11,872 nt of DNA from NCBI GenBank assembly GCA_036939355.1, contig JALLAP010000555.1, forward strand, positions 1 to 11,872, given 5' to 3'. Below, piece after piece: positions 1 through 7,744 of this stretch (position 1 is its first letter; every line of letters begins with the position of its first letter). This DNA is from Thalassiosira profunda. Its lineage: Eukaryota; Bacillariophyta; Thalassiosirophyceae; Thalassiosirales; Thalassiosiraceae. A model generated the notes under the pieces. The model searched no databases, was not told where the DNA came from, and saw only the letters and a list, made by a program, of their open reading frames with translations. The translations under genes were made by a program, and so were the position numbers.

Positions 1-3000
1 AACAGAAGCTTGGACTGCAGCGCCGAAAGGACGGCCTTCCTGTTCTCTGGATCGAACGAATACCGGCGGGTCCCTTCTTCCCCTTCCGAGCTTCGCCGCT
101 TGGCAGTCGACCTCGCAGCTTTGTCATTGATCTGCAACAGATAGGACAATCAGTCGAGTGGGAGGATGCAAAAGTGCACAACCTGTGCACAAAACAGCAC
201 CAATCTCACCTTCCTCTCCATGTCGATCAGATTCTGCAGCGCACAGAAGAACAGGCTCTGATCTTTCAGGCTCGTCCCGGTCAGAACGTAGCTCTTCTCC
301 ACGATGCAGATATCGCCTTCCTTCGCCGCGTCTAACATTGCTTGATACGATTCGAGGCCGAGTTGGCGAGCACGATCCGATATGGGCGGACCCAGCGCTT
401 CCGTCAGCCATTTCTCCTCCGAGGTTGTGGGTCCACCAAAAGTCTCCTCGATGTATGCACTTTCATCAAGTTGCGAGGTTTCGTCGAACGCCAAATCGCC
501 AACAGAAGCAGACTTGAGCTTGGGTCTGAGCATAACTTTGTCCATGGCCCCGCGAAGACCCACGCCGGCGGCATTGTGGCTCTCTTCGCTGTCCTTCCTA
601 CCCCAATTTAGGCTATTCGCCCTCTCCATCATGCTATTCGCCCTCTTCATGAGTGGCCGGCCAGCGCCAAAGAGGGGCCCCGATGATTGCAATCTAGTAG
701 GACGCCTGGCCTTCCATTGCCGCCGCCACCATTTGGCCAGTCGAGACGCAGAGTTGCGCCTTTCCCTCTGCAAAGAAATGAGAGACGAAAGGGCCTGAGC
801 GTCTTTGCCGGTGACCTCGTCCTTGATGGTGATCGCGCATCCATGGCTGAGAGACCCAGCGACATCCGTGAACTGAAGCGAGAAGTGGTGGGTTGCAAGC
901 GGTAGATATGAGTATTGGCTCGCAGCGCCTGGACAAAACAAGACAAACATAAGCACCACTCACCCCTTGCAGCTGATAACTGTCGCCACCGGCTCCCAAC
1001 CATCCCAATCTCCTGGCGCCTTCTTTGGCGCATCGGGGGACGAGTCGAATGCGGAGTCCATTGGGAAAGCAAAACGCACCCAGGGCTTCGGCGTCGATAT
1101 CCGATTCGGAAGCTCCGGTGGGATATTGATCGACCAAGCCAATCTGCTTGGTAACGAACGGATCCAAGAAGCGATTTCCACACGCACGCAGCTCGGCCTT
1201 CTCCTTCATCAGCGACGACGGACTGGTGGAGAGGAGCGAAAACTGCTGATACGCACGGTCTCGTTCCGTGCTCCGAGAGTCCCGCTTGGACGCCAGCGAC
1301 AAATGCATGAGCTGGAGGCGCAAAAAGGCGTCCAAGTTCTCGCCGAACGTACTCGATGCCACGGACGCTGCACCCTCCGTGTGCACACTGCCGCGAATCG
1401 ACGTTTTGGGCCCCACTCCGAGCGCGGTATTTCTGGTAGACGAGTTGGTCGATTCTCGCGATGTCTTCGACCATCGCTCGTGCTGCTTGATCACCCTCAT
1501 CATCGTCATGCGCACCGTGTCGACGTTCTGCTCTGCTCCGTTGTCCATCATTTCGAGCAGCTTCTTTTTGTGCCGATTTCCTTGCCCCAGCGAGTACGTC
1601 AATCGCGGAGGCTTCACCGGACGCATGGCACCGTTGTTTTGAGAGTGTCGACATAGCGCCGGACTGGCGGAATTGGAAGGCCGGGAAGGCCTGGACGAAT
1701 CCCTCGAGTCGGACGGATCCCTCGAATCCGAATCCTGTTTCATTAGCGACAGATGCAAGGTCAGCCAAAGAGAGTACATTTAGCTCCAGAAATTGCACAG
1801 CCTCGCAACTCACCACCGTATCGCGGACCGAGTCTTCGGCCAGGGTCTCCTGCGTTTTGGGCTGCAGGGGAGCCTCGAGCTTCTTCTCCAGGTGCGCGTC
1901 CCAATCAAAGTCGGCGTACCATCGATGTTGCATGACGGCGCCGCCGCCGCCCATGGTGCGGCCCAATCGCTTCGACTTGGACGTGTTCAGCAGCTTGACG
2001 ATCAAATCCGAGAGATTGTGCGAGAAGAACGACGGGATGTTGACGTGGCCCGACACGATCTGCTTGTAGACTTCCATCGGCTTCTTGGCCGCGAAGGGCT
2101 CCTTTCCGGACGTCATCTCGAAGAGGAATACGCCGAGCGCCCAGTAATCCACGGCCCAGTCATGGCCATCGTTGAGCACAATCTCGGGCGCTAAATAGGC
2201 TGGGGTCCCGCACAAGGTCCACGTTTTGCCGCCATTGATCACCTGCGTTCGGATGCGGGAGACTTCGATTGAGCGAGGCGGATCGTACATGCATCGAACA
2301 GGCATCAAGAGCTCACCTTTGCGAGCCCGAAGTCCACAATCTTCACGTATCCGACAGAATTCATGACGAGATTCTCGGGCTTGAGATCCCTGCAGAAACG
2401 GCAATGTAAGACGGCCTGTCCGCGCATTCTTCAACACAATACACTCTGAGGCGACTCACCGGTACGCAATCTTCTTTGCGTGCATGTGGCAGAACGCGAA
2501 CAGCACCGAGGCCGAGTAGAACTTGCCCCAGTCCTCGGGAAATTGCTTCTCCGCCCGCAGTCGCTTGCACAGCTCCCCGCCCGGGAGCGCCTCGAGCAAA
2601 AAGTAGAGGTAGTCCTCGTCCTCCATGTCGCAGTAATAGCGGTTGACTGCCGCGATGACAGAATGCATAGTTCGTTTGGACAGAGACAATGTGAGCGCAA
2701 GATGCGAACATGATTGCAAATAACCAAGCGACGACGATCGCTCACTGAACGGGTGGTCCAATCCGGCCATGATGGCCTTCTCGTTCTGTATGTGCGCGTC
2801 CAGCCCGTTCTCCTTCAGGGAGTCCTTGGAGATGCACTTCAGCGCAAAGTATCCGTCGTCGCGGTCGAGGCCCTCGACGGGCCGCTTCAGCCTGGCCAGC
2901 CGCACGCGACCGAACGCCCCGATGCCCAGCACCTTGAGGACGTCCAGATCGGCCAGATCGACCTTCGGCGCCGCCCTCGCGCCCTTCCTCGCCGGCCCCG

Positions 3001-5575
3001 TGACGTCGAACTTCTCTTCTCGCCGCCGGTAATCCCCGCCGTGGTCGAGCAGCGACTGCAGATCCCCCAGGAGCAGGTTGAAATCGTTCCGCATCAATAT
3101 GTGGCACTCGACGTCGGTTTTGGCCACGCACGACGCCGTCCGCACGTCGTTCGACAGCAAGGCCAGCTCCCCGAAGAACTGCCCGGACGTGAGGGTGACC
3201 ACGGGCGCGTCGCCCTTGGCGCGGATGAAGACGTCCACCTGGCCTTTGTCGATCATGTAAAAGATGTCGCCGGGCTCGCCCTCGCGGACGATGGTGTGTC
3301 CGGCCGAAAACGATTCGTGGAGGGTCGCGAGGGCGAGGGTGCCAATTTCCGATTCCGAGAGGACGTCGCCGAGATATTTGGCCTTGATTTGGACTTTCTT
3401 CAGGAAGCGGACCTTGGCCTCCAACCGCCGCCGCTTGAACTGGCCCGTGATGGCCCGGAACGCCGTCCGGCCGATGCTCCACAATTTGCAAAAGTACCGC
3501 GTCCTTAGCGTCGCCGATCTCGGACAGCCGTACAGCAAGGCAATTTCGCCAAAGCACGCGCCCGCATACAACGTCGCCTTGTGCGCGTCCCCCTCGTACA
3601 CGTCGATCGTGCCCCGCTCCAGGACGTAAAAGGCGTCGCCCTCGTCGCCCTCCCGGATGATGGTGGATCCCGCCGACGCCTCGGAGGGGGCGAAGACGGC
3701 GACGAGTTCGGTCAGTTCCTCGGGGGAGCAGGCCTTGAAGAGGACGTTGTCGGCGATGGCGTTATGGAGGAGCGTTTGGACGGAGGGGGGCTTGGGCACT
3801 GTGACTTTGACGTAGTCGGTTTCGGGAGTGCGGGAGACGATGGCGCGCCGGCCCTCATCCTGCGGTCGCTTTTTGGACCGCTCCGAGCCTTTCTCATTGC
3901 AATTTGCAGAGTTGAGTTGGATCGAGGTGAGAAATAAATGTGAGATTGAGATTGGTTGAAGACAATCAAGTGAGAAAAATTCAAATTCGAAATTTGAAAT
4001 TCAACTTGAAAATTCAAAAACGCTCGTTTGAAAATTCAAACGGTCTTTTGAAAATTCAATTGGAATTTTCAAATTTCGAATTTCCAAATGGCAAAAGTTT
4101 CAAACGACCGCGACCAATCACTCACGCTTTTCCCGCTTCGACGCCCTCCTTCGCGACGCCCCCTCGTTCGCCGCTCCCCCGTCCCTCCGGAGCTGCCGTG
4201 CCATCGACCGGGCGTGCTCCCCGATCGGATCGCGCCGCATGCTGGAGTCCAACCGCAACGACGCCTCGCCGCTCGTCGCCGCGGAGTCCAGCGAGGTGTT
4301 GGAGGCGCGCGAGACGAAAGACGTTTTTGGTTGCGCGTTTGTGGCGGAGGTGGAGGCGGAGAAGTCGTCCTCCCGGATGACGTCGAGGTTGTCGGACCGT
4401 CGGCGCGGATGCGAGGGGTGCGGCGTTGTTGTCGTCGTTGGGGGCGGCAGGAGGTGGCCGTGCAGCGAATGGAATGAGACGGCGGGCTTGGGGCCGGGAG
4501 GGCGCGCGCCTTGAGACACTTTGTTGCCGCTCTCGCTCTCTCCCTCGTCGTCGATGGGCGCGATCCGCTGGGGCCGGCCCGCCGCCCCTGACGCCCCCTG
4601 AGGCAGAACCCGCGGCGGTGGGCGAGTGATCGCATCAGTCGTCGCCTCGGGCGCCGAGCTCCGCCGCGACGCCTTCTCGTTTCTCCTCCCCGCCATCCCC
4701 GCCGCGGACGCCGGCGCCGCCCGCCACGACGACCGCGTCTGCTCCAGCACCTCGCTGTCCAGCTCCAATTCGGTCGGGATGGATTGGTAGTCTCCGGCCG
4801 GTTGGCCCTTGAACACCCGCCCCGCGACTTGGGATGGGGGACGCTTTCCGTTTTTCACCGCCTCGATGGACTCGTCGTCCCCGTTGCCCCCTCTTCCATC
4901 GACCGGTCCCCCGTCCTCCCCGAGCCGGTTGATCATCAAAACGACGGCGTCCTCCGAGGCCATGCTGAGGTCGCTGCTCAATTGTTTGTTCGAGGAGGCC
5001 GAGCCCATGCTCTTGCTGCTCTCGGAGCGGGAGAGGCCCCGGGGCCGGTGGTGGTTGTTGATGGCGGAGGGGGAGCCGGCGTCGTCGAATTTGGTGGGGA
5101 CCGACACGGTCACCACATTGTGCTTTGTGCCGCCGTCGGCGCGATCCTGCGGCGCGGGCGCTTTTCTCTCCCCGGAGTCGACCGGGACCGCCGCCGTCCG
5201 GCCCGTTCCGGCGCCCATGCCGTCGCTGTCGTCGTCCCTCCCCGTCATCGCCCGGCCTTCCAATTTCGCCAGCATTCTTTCCAGGTTGTCCGACGATCCA
5301 TCCCCCGAGGCGCGCGAGCTGCCGGCATCGCCGCCAAAGCCGCAGATGAGGCTGGACTTTTTGTTGTCGCCGGTGCGATTGCTGTCGTCGACGTCGGAGG
5401 AATCGACGGTGGAATCGCCCCGTTGGCGGCCGGGGCGGGGCCCGAAGCCGCAGATGAGCGAGTCGGAGTGGGCGGAGTGGTCGGTAGTAGCGGTGGCGTC
5501 GTCCCCTCCTCCTACTCCCCCGGGGGAGGACAGTTGCTGCGTTGTTTGGGATGTGGAGGTTGTCATGGCGGCCAT
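1..5575 (-). CDS. PKG-type cyclic-nucleotide-dependent protein kinase fused to a uDENN module (3' end outside window)
   Basis: Inferred exons, in order of transcription: 5575-4126, 3888-2746, 2646-2460, 2389-2317, 2242-1814, 1734-964, 872-210, 131-<1. Seen directly: every donor is GTGAG and every acceptor ends in AG. The phases (1, 1, 2, 0, 0, 0, 0) all match, giving about 1615 residues with no stop. The ATG at 5575 is the first after an in-frame TGA just upstream. The kinase frame has no ATG upstream of its first nucleotide-binding domain, so exon 1 is needed to start it. Order: disordered tail (1-483), basic stretch (475-500), two cNMP domains (about 525-765), AGC kinase (798-1062), Ser/Arg linker (1085-1285), uDENN (1287 to about 1572). 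Inference: a soluble or membrane-recruited cGMP effector that also activates a Rab GTPase. Alternative: two genes split near 1779. However, the kinase frame has no stop before 647 if that intron is retained, which favours one gene. Confidence 0.75.
210..1158 (-). other. uDENN module (Rab guanine-exchange family) with a long internal insert, interrupted by an intron
   Basis: Seen: FVTKQIGLVDQYP (about 1287-1299), then FCFPNG (1315-1320), the hallmark of uDENN. After the intron at 873-963 comes FTDVAGSLSHGCAI (1352-1365), matching the family's TDxxGxxxxG strand. A later ICIV...SLFFCALQNLI stretch (1539-1567) matches the uDENN closing strand and helix. Between the last two lies an insert of about 165 residues rich in Ser, Arg and Lys. 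DENN proteins act as GDP/GTP exchange factors for Rab GTPases. The catalytic cDENN and dDENN parts would follow beyond base 1, so activity cannot be judged. The order and spacing resemble plant and protist DENN proteins more than the short animal uDENN. Confidence 0.75.
1905..2947 (-). other. AGC-family serine/threonine kinase domain, PKG-like, with intact catalytic residues
   Basis: Joined across four exons (introns 2647-2745, 2390-2459 and 2243-2316 removed). The glycine loop is GIGAFGRV at 805-812, the ATP lysine is in YFALK (Lys834), the helix-C glutamate is Glu853, and HPFI is at 862-865. The catalytic loop YRDLKPEN has Asp928 and is completed only by splicing the intron at 2390-2459. 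The metal motif DFG is at 946-948. The activation loop TWTLCGTPAYLAPE carries the expected phospho-threonine at Thr960. All residues needed for activity are present, so it should be an active kinase. The domain ends near RWYADFDW (1058-1065). After it I see no AGC hydrophobic motif; the chain runs into a Ser/Arg linker instead of stopping. Confidence 0.93.
3046..3760 (-). other. Tandem cyclic-nucleotide-binding domains (CNB-A and CNB-B)
   Basis: CNB-A covers roughly residues 527-645. Its phosphate-binding cassette is FGEIALLYGCPRSATL, with Glu598 and Arg607 in the positions that hold the ribose 2'-OH and the cyclic phosphate. CNB-B covers about 646-765 with cassette FGELALLSNDVRTAS (Glu723, Arg733). 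In known PKGs the residue after the Arg is Thr or Ser and contacts the guanine, whereas PKA usually has Ala. Here it is Ser608 in A and Thr734 in B, which suggests cGMP preference for both. Protist kinases do not always obey this rule, so the ligand remains inferred. The domain pair and its spacing to the kinase match PKG rather than PKA, whose regulatory part is a separate protein. Confidence 0.92.
3889..4125 (-). repeat. Long AT-rich first intron packed with small inverted repeats
   Basis: At 237 bp it is far longer than the other introns of this gene (70-99 bp) and is AT-rich within a GC-rich gene. The donor is C|GTGAGT at 4125 and the acceptor is AAAG|GC at 3889/3888. TTGAAAATTCAA occurs three times (4006-4017, 4028-4039, 4048-4059). 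Perfect inverted repeats with tiny loops lie at 3980-3998 (8-bp arms), 4025-4042 (8-bp arms, 2-base centre) and 4047-4073 (11-bp arms, 5-base loop). If the upstream exon were a separate gene, this stretch would be an intergenic spacer instead. Confidence 0.65.
4126..5575 (-). other. Exon 1: long disordered N-terminal tail of the kinase gene
   Basis: Residues 1-483 are rich in Ser, Gly, Asp, Ala and Arg and show no recognisable domain. The motif SLICGFG occurs twice, at residues 39-45 and 75-81, and is the only hydrophobic repeat in the tail. A short likely helix (LERMLAKLEGRAM) lies at 98-110. Basic RRxS-type sites are present at 304-307 (RRSS), 391-394 (RRRS) and 475-479 (RRRAS). The first ATG is followed by a second one within GCCGCCATGA. 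Classical PKGs carry a leucine zipper and pseudosubstrate N-terminally, and I see no heptad zipper here. The coding frame is supported by the exact phase match (C|GC) to the next exon and by G/C-rich third positions. Two other open frames cover the same bases, so the exon is less certain than the kinase domain. Confidence 0.7.
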
Positions 5576-6334
5576 GTCTCTTTGCAATCAGAGTGGTCTC
5601 TCCAACGATCTCCCCCCAATCCAATCTGCAACCGAAGGAGAAGAGATTGTGTGTAAAAGAGGCATAGAGCGAAGAAGAATTGAGTGAGCTGAGATTGGAA
5701 AACGCGGCATCAAGAGAATGGTTGCATGCGGCACACCAATCGATCGATAGGTCGCCACCCCCCGAAATCAAATGCATCTATCCCCAAACAATTCATCATC
5801 TAATTCCCCGCAGAGCTTAAAATCATATGCACCAAACCAAACTCTCAATCAACGCACGCGCGCGAACCACACGATGGCCGGTCGATGGCAGTTGCAATCC
5901 CCGAGCAGCCCCGAACGCGGCCGCCATCCCTCCTGCGTTTTGTCCTCCGCCGTCCATCAAGTATCGCGCCCGCGCGCGTCCTCCCAATCCCACGTGCAAA
6001 AATCTCCGGCTCGTCATAACACCAGCCAGCGCCCGTTGGCGCAGCATCCCGCCAGATATTGCAACGCCCGCCCCAATCGAATTGCAATTGGACCGGTCCG
6101 GAGGAGGCGCCCCACTCACCCTGCATGCACCTTCCTCGCGGAGGCGGAGAAACCCGAGCGCGTGGCGGAAGAGACGCGCCCTCTCTTTTTTGCAAAGGCC
6201 ACGCCGCCCAGCCCGCGATATACGACGCACCGCCCGTCCTACCCGCACCGAGCGCTGTCGCTCACGCTAGCGATGTCGGCTCTGGGGCCGCGGCGCGGGC
6301 GTGGGAGCCATCCGCTTGAAGTCTTGAAGCGAGG

Positions 6335-6375
6335 CCAATCACATGAGTCACGAGAGGTCACAAGTCACAAGTCAC
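6335..6375. promoter_or_regulatory. CCAAT box plus cluster of four GTCAC motifs, one within TGAGTCA
   Basis: CCAAT lies at 6335-6339, followed by TGAGTCA at 6344-6350 and GTCAC at 6347, 6357, 6364 and 6371. TGAGTCA is the classical bZIP (AP-1/Gcn4-type) site and GTCAC resembles bZIP half sites. The cluster lies about 255-295 bp before the start of the RING-Sel1-MYND gene. Function as a binding array is inferred from spacing and motif density only. Confidence 0.35.
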
Positions 6376-6400
6376 CGGAGGAGCACAAACAGGACGGGTC

Positions 6401-6458
6401 CTCCTCCGTCCTCCGCGCTCCGCTCTCGCCCGCCTCCTCCCTCCTCCGTCCTCCGCGC
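6401..6458. repeat. 18-bp pyrimidine-rich direct repeat
   Basis: CTCCTCCGTCCTCCGCGC occurs at 6401-6418 and again, identically, at 6441-6458, a 40-bp offset, within a continuous C/T-rich tract upstream of the gene at 6629. It may be a promoter pyrimidine tract or simple slippage; nothing more can be said. Confidence 0.6.
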
Positions 6459-6628
6459 GCTCCGCCGCTCCCCCGCGCAGCCGGCCGCGAGCTCCAACTC
6501 CCTCCCCCGTGCTGGGCGGTGTCGACGCCGACGGACAAGCCGTGGCCGCTTAACCTCCAGCACGCACCGGAGACCGTTTTTTCTGCGTTGAGAGGCGGCA
6601 CGCGGCACGTGCACCACGCCGCCATAAT

Positions 6629-7690
6629 ATGTCAGAACAAGGGTTCGAGGAGGGGGACTGCCCGCTCTGCCTGGAGCCCCTTCCTCCGTTTTGGGATTTG
6701 CAGGACCGTCGGAGAATATTCGTCTGCTGTGGAAAGCACTGCTGCCTCGACTGCGGGAAACGGAGCGACGAGTATTTGCGGACGGCGCGGGACAGTGGCT
6801 CGTACGGAAGGGAGGAAGAGCAGCTCGCCAGCAAGTGCCCGCTCTGCCGGGGCCCAATACTTACGGGCGATGATTTAGGGAGGTCGATGGTAGATAGATT
6901 TGAGAAGAGTTGTTTGCCGCTCTCGTTGTACCGGGAGTTGGGGGTGAGGTATCTTGAAGGGTGGGATGGCGTGGAGGTAAATGTGGAAAGGGGCATGGAG
7001 ATATTGATGCTGGGCGCAAAGAAAACCCCCAATTGCCAGTATCAAATTGGCATCATCTATGGTAAGGGCAAATATGGTCTGCCGAAATCGACGGCAGAAG
7101 CAAAGCGGTGGTATCTTGCCGCGACAGAACAGGGTCACGCGATTGCCGAATTCAATCTTGGTTTGATGTTTCTGGATGAGGGGGATGATGCTGAATTCTT
7201 GCGATATATGAGAGGCTCCGCATCCAAAGGCTTTGGCGAGGCTTGCTTCAATCTGGGTGTGGCTTACTACACTGGCGAATACGGTGCCCAAAAATCCGAG
7301 GAAGAGGCAATCCGCGTCTGGACCACGGGGGCTGAGGGGGGGCATGTGAATTGTATGAAACAGTTGGCAAAGGCCATGTGCAATCCTATTGCGTTGGACA
7401 ATCCCACTTTCACTGAAGGAATGCATTGGCTCCGACGAGTGGCCGATGAGGGCGATGAATACGCAATCTTGAACCTGGGACATTTGGAAAAGTGGGCGAG
7501 CGGCAGATGCTTCATGTGCGAAAAGACAGCGCCCCCCGAGACAACCGAGACAACATCATTCCACCAATGCTCGAGGTGCCGCGTGGCGTGGTATTGCAGC
7601 AAGGACTGTCAGACACAGCACTGGGTGGCGGAGGAGGGTGGGCACGAGCAGTTTTGCATCATGTGGAAATATTTCTGTAACTCGGCGTAG
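6629..7690 (+). CDS. RING-like / Sel1-repeat / MYND zinc-finger protein
   Basis: Single exon, 353 residues, starting MSEQGF. The N-terminus has a RING-like zinc site: CPLC (11-14), CCGKHCCLDC (33-42, with His37) and CPLC (70-73), the spacing expected for an E3 ubiquitin ligase. Residues about 100-285 form four or five Sel1-type helical repeats (for example AEFNLGLMF at 173-181 and ACFNLGVAYY at 205-214), which act as protein-binding scaffolds. The C-terminus is a MYND finger: C294, C297, C314, C317, YC at 322-323, C327, H339 and C343. There is no signal peptide or membrane segment. By family knowledge it could be an E3 ligase whose Sel1 and MYND parts choose the target; the substrate is unknown. 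I remember large families of this architecture in diatoms. It is intronless and looks less GC-rich than the kinase gene. It converges with the next gene across 54 bp. Confidence 0.9.
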   Translation: MSEQGFEEGDCPLCLEPLPPFWDLQDRRRIFVCCGKHCCLDCGKRSDEYLRTARDSGSYGREEEQLASKCPLCRGPILTGDDLGRSMVDRFEKSCLPLSLYRELGVRYLEGWDGVEVNVERGMEILMLGAKKTPNCQYQIGIIYGKGKYGLPKSTAEAKRWYLAATEQGHAIAEFNLGLMFLDEGDDAEFLRYMRGSASKGFGEACFNLGVAYYTGEYGAQKSEEEAIRVWTTGAEGGHVNCMKQLAKAMCNPIALDNPTFTEGMHWLRRVADEGDEYAILNLGHLEKWASGRCFMCEKTAPPETTETTSFHQCSRCRVAWYCSKDCQTQHWVAEEGGHEQFCIMWKYFCNSA

Positions 7691-7744
7691 CGTTTCGACT
7701 CAAGAACAGGCTTGTTCTTTTACTCGCCACAAACTGCCTCTTAT

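Larger units (their letters stand above)
5576..6628. promoter_or_regulatory. Divergent intergenic region between the kinase gene and the RING-Sel1-MYND gene
   Basis: This 1053-bp stretch contains the 5' regions of two divergent genes. It is GC-rich with long pyrimidine runs and no recognisable protein. On the minus strand a strong acceptor (pyrimidine tract, then TTGCAG) ends at 5626, and a GTGAGT donor starts at 6119 with another GTGAGC at 6265. Together these suggest a 5' UTR intron of the kinase gene. No TATA box is evident near either start. Open frames here are Pro/Arg/Ser-rich by-products of base composition. The two motif clusters near 6340-6460 are listed separately. Confidence 0.5.

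Noticed and set aside
873..917. Possible exon sequence THHFSLQ before the TDVAG strand of uDENN
   Set aside because: The phase from the donor at 963 fits only the acceptor CTTCAG at 873, and the pyrimidine-rich stretch before it reads as the intron 3' end.
960..1187. 75-codon minus-strand frame overlapping the uDENN exon
   Set aside because: It reads without the FCFPNG signature and its phase does not continue into the next exon; the chosen frame carries the family motif.
647..2437. 596-codon unspliced minus-strand frame containing part of the kinase
   Set aside because: It lacks the DENN frame and reads through introns with good GTGAG/CAG sites. Beyond 1814 its translation is featureless, so its length is a by-product of GC content.
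2714..3508. 264-codon plus-strand frame antisense to the nucleotide-binding and kinase exons
   Set aside because: Complement of strongly conserved kinase coding sequence; no recognisable protein of its own.
4635..5777. 380-codon minus-strand frame and two long plus-strand frames over kinase exon 1
   Set aside because: GC-driven open frames. Only the frame used for exon 1 matches the splice phase into the nucleotide-binding domains and has an ATG preceded by an in-frame stop.
5772..6878. 368-codon plus-strand open frame
   Set aside because: Ser/Pro/Arg-rich composition, no domain, located in a GC-rich gap and overlapping the well-supported RING-Sel1-MYND gene in another frame.
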